From NCBI GenBank assembly GCA_019787685.1, contig JAHNUO010000020.1, positions 62,001-126,000 of the forward strand: a DNA stretch of 64,000 nucleotides, read 5' to 3'. Numbering within the stretch: the first letter of the stretch is position 1; every line of letters begins with the position of its first letter. This document shows positions 33,895 to 46,444 of the stretch, one piece after another. Origin of the DNA: Chiua virens (taxonomy: Eukaryota > Basidiomycota > Agaricomycetes > Boletales > Boletaceae). The position numbers and the translations under genes were made by a program. Under the pieces are notes generated by a model. The model searched no databases. It was not told the origin of the DNA and saw only the letters and a list, made by a program, of their open reading frames with translations.

Positions 33895-35496
33895 ACTTTA
33901 CTATTACTTTGGGGGGTATTTATCGCTGTATGAGTTAGTGTATTGTAATCCTATTTCTGCCACCTCATTGTTGTGATTTTCTGCCAGTTAGCTAAGATAA
34001 TTGCTGAACTCCATTCTAGTGGGTGTGCTGGCGTTGCGCCCAGCTTGATGGAGTTTTACCTGGTTGCCTTGCCTCGCAGTTAGCGCGTTAGCATGACGTA
34101 CTAGTGGAGGCCGTAGAGAGCAGTGATGATGGTGACCAGTGGATATGGTTTCCGGGAAGAAGACGTCGCAGAAATCCTCACGGGGTGCGATAATTCGTGC
34201 TCAAGACAGAGTTAACCACAGTCACGCCCTGACCTAGATTCAATCGCACTACTACCATCGTTATCCCGGAGGCCGTGAATCCCTCGGACCTTGAAGCTTG
34301 AAGTCGGGCAAAGACGGCGTTGCCAAATGTCCATGTCTGAGTCAAGGAAGAGCGTTCCAAAGTCTTGAGTGTCCGACTCTTGAGACTCGCGTCTTGCCAG
34401 TGTACTGCGTTCTCCAAGTTACACTTTTTCATATCCAGGCTCCAGGTTTAGCAGTGACTAGTGACAGTCCAAGGACGGTCGTTATCGAAGACTCATCACA
34501 ATCATCCCTTTCCCAGCCTTCCAAACACGTGAATGTGTATACTTAAGTGTCGGCCCTCTGACCCGCAGTAGCACCGGCTCCGAGTCAGTGCTGCAGTGGT
34601 CCTGCTGGCAGTGCTTTCGATATCCCCGAGTCAGATAGCTCGGCGCCCTTCGAACAGCCTCTTTCTCAGATCCCGACTCTCCTTGAATCCTTGATCGATG
34701 TTCACTGAGCCCCTTCCCTCCCGGGTACCTTCGGTGAGCGCGGCCGCTTTCTCTCAAGCCTCGGGCGAGGTACCTATCCGAGTGCCTCTTCTCAGCTCCA
34801 TCGTCTTTCCTTCCCTGAGGGACCGTCAGCGTCGGACGGCGTACACGACCGCGGCGCCGCTAAAAATAAACACTGGAGCGTGGGGCCGTCACATTTGCGT
34901 CATCAATCATTGCCATCAGGTACCACCGTTCAGTCTACCCTGTTTTGTTTTAATGGATAGATGAGAGGGTAGTTCCTGAAGACTCGGGCCTGAATTGGGA
35001 CCTTGGTGGTTTTCTCATTACCGCGTCCCTCTTGATGAGATTTACGTTTCCGTACCGAGGTCTGCTTTGGCTGGGAATACTGAATACCTGTGCTTCTCAG
35101 ATGTACGTCATTGCCACTTGCGCCGAATCACCGCACGCACAAAAAGACCCCTAGTTTCCCATGGAAATGGGATGTGGAAGTGTATGGAATACAGTGACAT
35201 GTTGGAGGGAAAGTACATACGTTCATCCGGATTCAAACTAGTGATACGTGCATAAATAAGTATAGCCGAGAAACGTGGAATGAGAGGCAAATGAAAGAAC
35301 GAGAGAAGAGTCGATCAACGTGAAAGGGAGAGTACACACACAGAGTGCGTCGCAGGTCCATATGGCAGCCTTATAATAAGATGAAACCATGGAGATGCCA
35401 TGATCAATCCCATGGGGTATCATGAGGTGGGGTAACAGTCAACATCGAAAAGGTCAAGAAATCAAACAGTGAAAGCGACGGGTGTGTCAAAGAATT
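33895..35496. other. Intergenic stretch, no gene recognised
   Basis: Frames up to 91 codons occur on both strands, but none has a motif or a credible splice pattern. The right end is the 3' flank of the RhoGAP gene. Confidence 0.4.
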
Positions 35497-38200
35497 CTAT
35501 GCCCCTCCCTCCGACTCGTCCACAAATATATCGGTATAGTGATCCAGAATCGTCTCGATGGCCTTTCAAGTTTTGAACGTGAATGGTGCCACCACCTGCG
35601 ATGAAGAAAAGTGAACTCACCTTGTTCTGGAAGGCAGCATCTGCCATACTACCGTTCCCATGTCCAGATATGCTTCCATTGCTCGATATCTGGCCGAATA
35701 GGGTTGGCCCGAAAACGATAGCAAGGTTTTGAATCGACATCGAGTTGTCGGCCTCACACTGTCCAATCCTGTGCGCATACATCCGCCGCACGTCAGTAAG
35801 AAAAGACAACGCATGTGTCCACTGACTTGTGCAGGTGACCCATAAAGTACTTCAGTGCTGCATAATTTGGATCTGGTAGGTCATTGACACGTTCGTGGAG
35901 CCGAATATGTCTCAAACGATCGTTCTCAATTCCTGGCTTGAATTAGAACGAGGGAGAGGCGAAGACGGAAGGTTCCCTCACTAGCAGCATCGATGAAGCC
36001 TTGATGCAGATTCAAGGTAAGGAGAGGGTCGGGTAGCTCCCTGAACCAAAGTTTGAGGACGCTAGTGACATTGTTGATGTCAGAAATCCATTCCTCCGAG
36101 TCAAGATCGACAGATTCCATGTCTGAAGAACGTTGTCAGCCATTCGCCCCCAGAAAGATCCATTCCTTACCCTTGTCCAGTCGTTCTTTCAGCGAACCGA
36201 CTTTTCTTGCCATACCGCTAATACGATAAATTCCCTGCGAATATAGGCCATACTTCTCTATGGCCGCGCAGCATTTCTCTAGGATAGGGGGTATTTCAAC
36301 GCTGTCTCTGGCCATTTGTTCGGCCAGGTCTACACCAAACGTGGGTCGGCCGCGATCAGTGATGGAGGGGTGTGGCCCATTATTGGCCGCTGGTGGATGC
36401 TGCGCTGATGCGTAGGCCCCACCCAGGGTCGGTAAAGGTGGGAGCTGATACGAAGTCAGAATCTAGATACCCCAGTGATTTGAAAACGGAAACACGCACA
36501 AAACCTTCTTCCACAGGACCTTCCCGCCTAGGCCCACGAGGAGCCCCCCCACGTGCATATGCATAATTTTGCATGTATGTCTTGAAGTCTGCGCGGTTGT
36601 CAATGGAATCAACGAGCGCCTTAAGACCAGTCCCTTTTAAACACGAGGTTAAGTCCAGTTTTCATTGCAACTAAGAAAGCTTACCTTCGTCTGGTGAGAC
36701 AGGAACAAGGGTTGATCCATCGGTTAGCACGATGCTTTCGAACAGAAATGCGTATCTCGTTAGGTGGTACTGTGTTCCAAGATCGATTTCATCAGCACAC
36801 TCCTTCAGGGACTACATCTTTTGATGAGCACGAGCATGGTACAGTAAAAGAATAAGCACGAACCCGTAATATGCGAGGAAGCTGGAAATTGAAGTATTCT
36901 TGCCGCATGGTTTGAGTGTCGGTGAAGGCTTTCCGGTAGGTGTCCGAAGCACTTGAAACACGTGACCGGATATCGTCTTCTTGTCGTTGAATCTAGCCGA
37001 AGATCAGCTTCGCTCAAAAGAAGCGAGGTCTAGATACGCACGTTTCCAGGATTCTTACCCTTCAGAAGTAGGCCACCTTTGGCTACGGCCTTTCCAAGTA
37101 CACGTTTGCCCCCCAAGACTCCAGGGGCTCTGGCTTGCACCGCACTCTCAGTTAGCGGTTCGCCTTCTTTCTGGAGCAGCACGCGCTCCAGTTCCTCTGA
37201 TGACATGTCCAGCCGGGCTTTGCTCTTCTCCATATTCATCTCCGCATCTTGTAGGGCACGCTCGTACCGGCTTGCCAACTCTTTCGTCTGCATTCAGATC
37301 AATCATCTTGTTCCTTGATATGAGAATTTCGGGAACCATACCTGTTTTCTATTCTTGTCAACTTCCTTTGCAAGTGAAGCAAGCTCGTCGCTCATCTCGT
37401 TGAGGCGTTGAGCAAATCTTATCCTATTGTCTGCCATGACTTCATGCAGCTTCATAGAAGACTGCCACGCATGTACGAAAGACCTGTGCAACGGCGCACG
37501 GGTATAAGTTCGGCGTCCGTGATCAACGTACGCTGTACATTACCCAGCCTTTCCGTCGTTCATAGAGTACACGTCCGAGGTGCTGCGAGCCAGTTTTTGC
37601 AGACTCTTGCCATATTCTTCCTCGAGGACGGCCCGTTTCTTGAAAAAGACGGAGGCCTCCTGTTAGTATGCAATGGCCATAGATCGACTTCAGTTCCACG
37701 TGCAAATGTGTTTAAAAACGGCGACAGAACGGTGACTGACCCGACAGGATACCATGCTCTGTTTGATTCGATCCAGGAGTAGGGGCACACCGCACTGCCA
37801 TGACAGTGTATCAATAACGGAGATAGGTGTCAAAGCGGCATGCGGTACCACTTACGTCTAATTCACATAACGCTCTTAAGATGTTCTCATCAAAGCTGGG
37901 TTCAACCAAGCTGGCCGCGTCACTTGGGATGGTGGACAACGTATCCTTCCTGTCGACGGTGATTGGCATGCTGTCTCGCCGCCTGGAAGTAGACGATCTG
38001 CCTAGCGAGTCGGAACTTGATCGAGGAGGTGGTGATGATGGGTTCCCCGGCACAGACATGAGTGCCGGGGTGGTTGCGGATTCGTGCAAGTGCGACATGT
38101 TGCCAGGCTGGAAAAGCCCATACGGCGCATGCCCGGGGTTATTTGGATCGGAATGGTCAGCGGAGTCCCATACAGATGGAGAGTACCCGTCGTCGCCCAT
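35497..38200 (-). CDS. F-BAR (FCH) plus RhoGAP domain protein, Rgd1-like
   Basis: GTPase-activating protein for Rho-family GTPases that also binds and bends membranes, probably at sites of polarised growth (family knowledge). N-terminus MGDDGYSPSVWDSADHSD is followed by serine-rich sequence, then the FCH start SWQCGVPLLLDRIKQSM, ASVFFKKRAVLEEEYGKSLQ, a long F-BAR coiled coil (ELASRYERALQDAEMNMEKS) and a linker. The RhoGAP domain begins FGVDLAEQM and IPPILEKCCAAIEKYGLYSQ, then GIYRISGMARKV with the arginine finger R in YRISG, LKLWFRELPDPLLTLNLHQG, and NLAIVFGPTLFGQ. It ends ETILDHYTDIFVDESEGGA. About ten short introns are supported. The start is uncertain: the in-frame ATG at 38,260 would add 20 residues. 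It lies within the inverted histone pair interval. Confidence 0.85.
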
Positions 38201-38500
38201 GGCTACATCCACGACGAGCGACACGGCGAGCGGGAATGACAGCGATGTGGACATATCCACGAGTTCACGACACGCTCCACCTCCCGTCCGCTCAGATTAT
38301 GTAATAAATAACCACTCAGGGAATTCAACCCCTGTCGAGGCACACTGCCTCGGTACCGTATCTACGCGCATTTCGTGACCGTCCAACTGTCATTTCTAAT
38401 TCATTTTCATTGAAAACCACACAGCAATAACCCATTATATGACCCATATTCTCTACATCCCCGGGAGACAATAAAATTCAGATCGCTACATCATTGCATG

Positions 38501-38844
38501 TCAATGACCATTCGTCGTCCCGGCGCAGGAGGGACACTGTGCATTGCGTGTATCTGTGATGATGCGTTGGTCCGGCAACATCCTTGAGCCCCTGTTTCAG
38601 CACAAAAAGTCCGACAGACATACACAACTACTCACGCTTGTTTGCATGTGGACGAGCAGTCATGCTCCTCCCTCACGTGCATGCTACTGAACCGACAGTG
38701 TGTGCTATTGCAGTCAACCTAACGAAGTCAGCGTTCCAGGGGAAGTTCCAACGCCCAAACATTCGTCGGGCATACCATTTGTTGCTTGACCTGAGTGTAG
38801 TGACCACAGTTGAAATCGTGGTATTGGATGATGTTGTAGCACAT
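38501..38844 (-). CDS. Small cysteine-rich protein, probably zinc-binding, about 80 aa
   Basis: Three exons join in frame: MCYNIIQYHDFNCGHYTQVK with QQM; VDCNSTHCRFSSMHVREEHD with CSSTCKQA; and GSRMLPDQRIITDTRNAQCP with SCAGTTNGH and a stop. The cysteine pattern (CGH, then DCxxxxC, HDCxxTC, and a final CPxC) recalls a group of short uncharacterised fungal proteins that start with a CGH motif. There is no signal peptide, so it is probably cytosolic or nuclear with structural zinc (inference). Splice sites are GTATGC/TTAG and GTGAGT/ACAG. It is too short and too split to appear as one open frame. It is 3' of, and on the same strand as, an unassigned stretch and Nup85. Confidence 0.6.
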
Positions 38845-38849
38845 TCTGA

Positions 38850-39958
38850 GAGAAGCCGAGTGCTGGGCGGTGTCGGAGTAAAACAGGATGTCGGATAGCA
38901 AACGTCGCTATCCTCGGCCATATAAATACTTTTCAAAATGCCCCGGATATGACCCATCGGGCACGATGCAAACTTGGACCAATGACCAACAGTTTGGCTA
39001 GGACGATCCTGCATGGAAGGGCCTGAGAAAATGAAACAGGGGAAATCTGACCTGGCATCACCGGTCCAGCCGTCAGTGACCTTAATGTCCCAAGACGAAC
39101 CAACTCATGTAAAAAAGCCAAGTCCCAATAACGCCATCAAAAATAATGTGATAGCTCGTTCCTGCTGGGACGTTCCTCGAACATCCCGAGGGCCAAGGCT
39201 GAGGTGCCACTCGGTTCCACTGTCGGGGCGATCACCGAATGTGGCAGGAAGGGGCGATGGATTCCCCAGCAGGGCACAAATTACGCATGTCAAACGAGGG
39301 AGTAGGGGGCCTTTAGCGAGAACACTCCGCGAAGAATGATCCTTGGACATGTTACCGTACCAAGTATGGCGAATATTTGCATCTGGTTATCCGATAATGC
39401 CGTCCACAGCCCTGCAAGGGGTAAAATAGGCTGTTCACAAGCCCGATGTCAAACCAGGACACGACGCAACTCACGAACTGAGCGGATATGAAGGAGTGAT
39501 GCAAAACAACCCCAAACATCCTGCAGTAAGGACCGTGAGCGTCACCGGATGCTGTCGAAAATGCTATCCTCGAAAATTCGACTTCCATGATTTTGAGGAT
39601 CAGCCCAGTGCAAGAACAGGCGCTGAACCGGGCAACGCGGCGAGGCACATTGACAACGTCAGAGGCATTCCGTGATACACGGCATAAGCCAACATGTCTG
39701 ACCAGTCCAGTGGGGACCCGAGACAAAGGTACATTAGAATCTTGTGTGATGCAAAACCCTTGTCTCGCCACGAGGCAGCCAAATTCGTCAATGACTCCCA
39801 TGGTGTGCCGACGGCAAAAGCCGAAACAAGAGTTCTTGCGGTGACGTAAGACTCACCAATCACTCCTTCGTTTGTTGTGAGAGTACATGACGGTCCAAAG
39901 CCAACAGGGAAAGATGAGTGGCACACATAGCAGTGCAGGTGGAGAAGTACAAACAATC
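38850..39958 (-). other. Unassigned, possibly a multi-exon gene downstream of Nup85
   Basis: The minus strand has protein-like pieces that can be joined by ordinary introns: VNVPRRVARFSACS, GLILKIME, DVWGCFASLLHIRSV, LWTALSDNQMQIFAILGT and later YHIIFDGVIGTWLFYMSWFV. They suggest a small hydrophobic protein, but no start, end or family can be fixed. A 108-codon plus frame (39,013-39,339) overlaps and is not convincing. This may be one unrecognised gene or a decayed one. Confidence 0.25.
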
Positions 39959-42651
39959 TTATACAACGGGACCCAGTTTCCTATCGATGATCTGCATGCC
40001 GCCCGTTCCAATCATAGCGCATCTTGCAAAATATTTTGCAAGGGCGAGACGCACTACCTGCAACCGTTGCTGGGTACCATGTTGTCCATCAATGCGGAGT
40101 TTCATTTCCAGCATCTTGAGGTAGTCATCCCCCGATCCTTGTGCCGTCCGAGCGCAAACTTCGTCTAGGCGATAGAGCAGTATGCAGGCGCTGGCATAAG
40201 AAAATAGCGGAGTATGTTCTAGAACATAGCCGCATTAGCTCCGAGCAGCCGCGTGTCGAAAGGACTTGCCATATTGCAACAGTTGAACAGCATCGCATAG
40301 CAAAACCCCCCACCAGGACTTTGGCGCAATCTCCTCTTGGAATATGGTCACAAGGTCCCAAGCGGCGTCCTGGAGGTCCCGGTTTAACAACCGCTGATGA
40401 AACTCAGCGTACCGCACAGCAAATATCAATCGATGAATAAACACCCCATGTGTCCCTGCATTCGCGCGCAGGGCCTGAAGTGATGGGGCGATATCGAGCA
40501 CGTATCTGGTGTATTGTTCTGGGCCTGAAAGAATTTAGATAGGACGAGTATAGGATACGGCGCTGCCAACCTGCGTGAATATATTCCTGCAAGATACGAT
40601 CAACCACACGACCAAGGCCGGGCCAGTCTTCTGCCGATGAGCAATATGACAGTGCGAGCCCATATTCCTTTTTCTGCACAAATGTTCTGGCGGCTATCTG
40701 CGGTCGGGTAAGTAAATGACCGGAAATACAGTCAATGTGACTCACCCTGCAAATGGTTCTCCGCGCATTTTCTCGCTCATACTCATGACAAGTGGCATTC
40801 AAATCTTTAATTATCCCAGACAGGTCCCCTTTGTTCGAGCCCTCACCCCCGTTACTTTCCGTAGCGTTTGTGGACCCTGCGCCATGCAACCTCAGTGGGA
40901 CACGCACTAGTACCTCGTCTGCGGTCTTTGCACCGATCTTTCCGCAGGAAAACATGTACGCCACTATGATCCTCCACAGGGCGGAATCGGCATGGAGGTA
41001 CTGCGCGTACAAAAGGACGTAAAAGTTCCTGGGTGTTAATCCTGAACTACAATAGGATTCATTTATTTTTCCAGATCCATGAATCTAGGGTGCTTACTCC
41101 TCGTTCGGATCCTTGTCTATTAGGCCCAATGGCTCCATCATGTCCGCTAGGTGGGCACTTAGCCAAGGATCTAATTTTGAAGCGTGGTCCAATGCCTTCA
41201 ATGGATCACCAGCAATTAAGGCAGCATGAACCATATCTTCCAGATTAGTCGGATCAGGAGGCGTATCTTCGAGGACCTGGGTTATCACATCGCTTTGGAG
41301 AAGTCAACATATGACGAAGCTAGGATAGTCGACTGAACCTACGGCAGATCCTGCCTCCGAAGTCTTGGATCAACAAAAACACCCCAGGCAACACAGACCT
41401 CCTTCCAGTCAGCACCGAGCTCCTCGCAAACCTTCTGAAGCATCTCCCCACGGCCCTCCAGTATACCGACTATATCACTGAGACGATCCCACCAATCCTC
41501 GTAATCGTCACGTCGGGCAGATTCAGGGACGGCATCAAGCTCGATGCGCAGTGCCTTGACCTTTTCTTTCCACCTATGAGATGCGTACGCGAATTCTCTT
41601 TCCGCCTCATATGCCTGCAGTTTCGGTTGTGTATTAAGTAAAGGAATGAGAGTTTGCGACAGCCTTCGTAACTCTTTGGATGGATGGTCGAATAAAGTTC
41701 CTAGAAAAATGTGACCGCTTTACTCAATCCTCTGAGAGTCGCCCTTCAAAGCAAATCATTAGAAAGGAAAAGAAGCGGACAAGAGAGGACAAAAAACCTG
41801 GTTAGGTATGGCCAAAAAGTTTCGTCCGTCCAAGGATGTTCAAGGGTAGAGAGATGGTCCCCTTCCTCGGTGGAAGGCTCAATAAAATGGGTGTTTAGCC
41901 ATTCCATAAGGTCATCTCCAACTGGAGCATTTTCGAGTCCATACTCGGGGGTATAGAGAATTACAAACAGTGACAAACACGTGTATAGTGTTCTATAGTG
42001 GTCACTGGGGACCTGACGTGCTTCAGAAGAGGATTGCTGAACATAATATTAGATGATTAATTTGCAAAATTAAGGCAAGATACATACCGCCGTGTGTACC
42101 CAACATTCTTTTGCAAAATTCACGTAATCCAAGGCGAGCTTGCGCATTGCTTGTTGATCGGATTCATCCTGAAGCCTTAGAGGAAGAAGACCTCAACAAT
42201 CATGATCACAACAGCAAGAAATTCCTTACAAGTCAGTGCCATTTGGTGAGACTGATTTTAAAAAGTTTTGCCATGCAGCAAAGATAATCGAAGTGTCCCC
42301 GATGAACTGAGAGGTGCTGTTGAACAAGGAGGGTCACGAGACGAGTTAGGAAAACGCACCAAGCGACGCTCAGACAGCGGCAAGGCCTCCGAACTCACGA
42401 AATAGACGAGTTGATCATCCGGGCTGAACACTCGATGTTTTGCCGACAGGTTCTCCAGCTGCGGTGTGTGCACTCAACTCGAGAGATAACGAACGCTGCA
42501 GAGATTCTCCTACCAATGAGGTCGGATACACTGCATATGTCTCATTCAAGGGGGAAGAAGTTACATGGAGCGTTCTTCCTGACTGAACCAAATCTTCTGC
42601 ATGACCTACACCAACAAGAGGGGGCACGACGCTGAGATGGTCTGGAGACAT
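39959..42651 (-). CDS. NUP85: Nucleoporin Nup85 (Y-complex / Nup107-160 scaffold)
   Basis: Structural helical-solenoid subunit of the nuclear pore Y-complex (family knowledge). In order: MSPDHLSVVPPLVGVGHAED, LFVILYTPEYGLENAPVGDD, LMEWLNTHFIEPSTEEGDHL and PWTDETFWPYLTR, then helical repeats including MVHAALIAGDPLKALDHASK, LDPWLSAHLADMMEPLGLI, LHADSALWRIIVAYMFSCGK, IAARTFVQKKEYGLALSYCS, RFIHRLIFAVRYAEFHQRLL by the local frame, IAPKSWWGVLLCDAVQLLQY, and the end YLKMLEMKLRIDGQHGTQQR with LALAKYFARCAMIGTGG. The stop at 39,959 follows GPVV. The GDDLMEWLN and ALWRIIVAYM segments are the clearest Nup85 signatures. One intron near 40,240 has a GC donor (GCAAGT). No break was found. The start is chosen at 42,651; an ATG at 42,705 would add 18 residues. 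Confidence 0.85.
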
Positions 42652-44942
42652 TTTGTTGAACCGAAAGGACCGAAACACACGAAGCTCAAACAAAAAACCT
42701 CCCACGCTGATTACATAAGCAAGTGGTATTCTTCATATCACGAACTACTACTTACCATCACGCGGCGGGTATATATCTTGGATTAAGTCATGATGATGAT
42801 TACGCTGCCTGCTCTCTTATTCGGCGACACAGGCTCTAGGAGTGTTCAGTGAGTCTGTCTCTATTTGATGGGTGTCGGTTACAGATCTGCCAGTTTAACT
42901 TCCGAGCTCCACGAATGGTTTACAAATATTGTAGTCGAATTAGAGTTCCAAATTGCGGGACACCGTCTGCTGCCTGGGCCAGGTCGTACTATTATGGTAC
43001 GTACATATACCAATTTCACAAACAGGTGTGTTCTCAATATTTCAACTACTTATAGTTGGTCTTCCGGAGCGCTGAGACCAACCACTTCTATCCCACCGAC
43101 GGAATTACTTTGACTGTATCCCGAGCGGGGAAACTGAGGGTGACCTATTATGCTCCGTTGGTCAGTGTGCAACACGTCCCGGGAATTTTTCTTTGGTCGT
43201 TCCATTCACGTAAGCAAGACTGTCATGTTTAGAATCCCAAACCTTTCAAAATGCCTTTCTTTGCGGAATACCCGACGGGAAGGGCCGAGTGAACCTTGTT
43301 CGTGTCTGGGAGACAAGTTACAAGTCCATCCTCCATTAGTGTGGCTTTTGCATCCAGGTTTGTCACATAATTTGGAATCCTTCTGCTCACAGTCTTAGCC
43401 GCCAACGTCATTTAGGTTTAGTTCTTTGGAGATGCAGCCCACGCTGGAGCCTTGTTCGGCTCGAAAATAGGTTGCCGATCACAATACGTCTCACGCATGT
43501 GCGAGCAAAAATTGATTCCCCAACAGTGTTCCCTGTTGTGTGCAAAAAAACATTGGTCAAGATACTAAGCGAGGGATACATCGTGGATAGAGGGAAAGTG
43601 TCGCAGTTCATTAAGATTTGTTCTGCGGGTGGCAGACGCTCTCCATTCTGAAGTTGCGATCAATCTCATCCGCAAAACTTCTTTTCCGAAAAACACCGAG
43701 AATATTTGCATTATGGCTGCATAAAATAGGCAGTCGCCGCTTAGGCTGCGTCAACTCCACGGCTGCATTAGTCTCTGAGCTCCATAATTATTGCACAAGG
43801 ACTCCACCCTTGTTTTGTGCACCTTACCAGCCCACGCTGCCTACGTCCACAAGCTGGCCGTTACCTGCCGCAGCCATTGTCCAATATATCTTACGGATCT
43901 ATCATACCCACCGCCAGGTCCTTGATGGTTCCGACTCATCAGAACGACAAACGCCTAGCGACCCAACAAATTCATCCTCACAACTTCTATCCCCATCTGG
44001 ATTCCAGGGCCACGAGGGTCTACTTCGTCGCATGGCCCGACTACAAGGCGACCGCGACTCAGTGTCGCGGTGTAGGTAACCATTTCAGATCTCTAGGCTA
44101 CTCGGCCGATGTACTTTCTTGGGACTGCCTTTTTTGCGCGGGCCCATACTCCTGTTAACGTGTGGACTACTAGGGACTTCCACCGAAAACGGACCTTTGC
44201 GCGTCAGCTCCACACAACGTGTACTTGAGGTCTGACGCCTGGGGTTGAACCCACCAACCTCCAGACACACTTCCACATCAAATGCTCCGTTAAGTAAACC
44301 CTCCTACAGGCTCGACATTCGTCGTCGTTGACTAACCCTCGACGTCGGCTCTGCACTGTGCTCAGGCTGGCCAAATGCCGCTGATGACCCTAGGTTCGTG
44401 ACTCACGAATGGTGTCGGTGTTCACTGTAGTGCATTTGTGACAGTCAATGATGCCCAACTCAATTTTCCTAATGGTACCAGACCTGATGTAGAGTCAATC
44501 TGGGCAAACTTGACCCTGCCAGGGGTACAGGATCCGGGGATGGAAAATCTCTTTTCTGCCGAGATTTACGCTCGCAGGTCTGAGTTTGGTGGCCTCGACC
44601 CGAGCGGACGGCTCGTGCTCACCAACATCTTTAACTCACCAGGAACATCTACATAGCAAAATTGAATCGCGAAATCACCACTCCCTTTCCACTGGCAGTG
44701 CTCCACTAAAACTGAATGTTGACATAACCAGGGGAAAGGCACATAAAGACGCATCTAACTGCGGGTCGCTATTGAATCAGGCTCCTGCCCAGCCGACATC
44801 ATGATGTAAATTTGAGGGTGATTGGATACGTATGCACTTGGTCATGGTCCGGTTACTCCATGTGTTATCTACACTATCGCATCGACTAACATTGTCCATT
44901 TGAAGAGTGACCAATGTAATAGCCTCCCGCAGGCAGATTCAG
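42652..44942. other. Unassigned stretch with protein-like fragments
   Basis: The plus strand holds several pieces with coding character but no complete gene: TSELHEWFTNIVVELEFQIA (42,898 on), LVFRSAETNHFYPTDGITLT and VSRAGKLRVTYYAPL after an intron, LPITIRLTHVRAKIDSPTV and VCKKTLVKILSEGYIVDRGK (43,465-43,610), FVLRVADALHSEVAINLIRK, YFVAWPDYKATATQCRGVGN (44,020), and VNDAQLNFPNGTRPDVESIW (44,440-44,655). Stops separate them. They read like a decayed multi-exon gene, or two of them, of unknown family lying between Nup85 and the second histone pair. Confidence 0.35.
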
Positions 44943-45078
44943 GCATCAGGGAAAAGTCAGGAGCATGATAGTCATTTACAATCCTTTTTAATCCAATTTT
45001 TTCAAAAAGTGTAGATTATCTATAAACCCTTATAATACTGCAGGGTGGGTTATCACGCTCCTGACCTTTCCCTGATGC
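44943..45078. mobile_element. MITE-like element, 136 bp
   Basis: Imperfect terminal inverted repeats of about 27 bp (GCATCAGGGAAA, then A or G, then GTCAGGAGC, then A or G, then TGATA) face each other at 44,943-44,969 and 45,052-45,078, with two mismatches. The AT-rich interior codes nothing. A clear target duplication is not visible; GGCAGA occurs a few bases outside both ends and could be one. Confidence 0.55.
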
Positions 45079-45718
45079 AAGGCAGAACTCGACAGTCACC
45101 AATTGTTCCTAACCTTTTTAGCGTCTGCTTTCATTGACAGTTGTTTTGCAGGAGCTCGACATCCCGTGTTGAGTCTCGGACCAGACCTTATGGCCGAACC
45201 AAGGCGGAAGAACCTTGCTTACAAGGCTGAAACTGAAGTATCAATACTATTTAGAAGTCAGCACTACCAGCAGCAAAGTCGTATTGCAGAACCATGTGAA
45301 GGAAACATTTACCACGCTGTTGACCACGCACAATTGTTCTCTCCCCCAGTGACCTTGTAAACAAGGTAAAGTTCCCACTTGGATGGCCTTCTGCCTGTCG
45401 GCAAGAACTTGAATGGGAAGACATAGTGCACGCCAAGTACACGCAGCTCGAACGGGTGTGATGCAGTTTCGATCAGCGGTCCACGACTAATATTCAGTAC
45501 CAACGGTGTTCAAGTTCTCCCTTCGTCATTGGCAGGTGTGTTCAAAGCCTCACATTTGAAGTGCTTGCAGATGCAGAGCCTTGCATCAAACATTTGACAT
45601 TTTGGTAATATTCAAGATTCGTGCATTGAAACTCGACGAACACTGGGGATGTTGGGAATCCAAATTACAATAATACAGATAAGATACAATGTACAATTTA
45701 AACGGCAAGTCTAGAGAA
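45079..45718. other. Unassigned stretch beside H4 copy 2
   Basis: The plus strand shows scattered coding-like pieces such as VVLQNHVKETFTTLLTTHNC (45,270) and ELEWEDIVHAKYTQLERV-like sequence near 45,400, each ended by stops. They are probably the end of the decayed gene noted to the left. The last 100 bp is H4 3' flank. Confidence 0.3.
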
Positions 45719-46176
<458 letters not shown>

Positions 46177-46444
46177 GTTAATTAAGACTTGTTGTTGGTG
46201 AAGGTTGTGAGAGTGTTTGCTGTGTGTCGCGGTAAGGGCGAGAGATATGTGGAATTGGTTTGATTACCCGCGTCGCTATATAGGGCCGATGTGGTGGCTG
46301 TGTTGAGTTTCCGTAATGAATTGTTGATCGTTGTGACGCGTGCTGCACGTGACGCCGCGACGTGACACATTAAATATGGGCAAGTTGGATTGTCGTTCCC
46401 CATTAACATCCACGCCAACCATCTAGTGAAATCATATCCAAGCA
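46177..46444. promoter_or_regulatory. Bidirectional H3/H4 promoter (copy 2)
   Basis: This 268-bp spacer between the divergent start codons is the reverse complement of 33,167-33,436 with a handful of differences. It keeps the TATATAG box facing H4 and the ATATTTAAT-like box facing H3. Confidence 0.75.
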
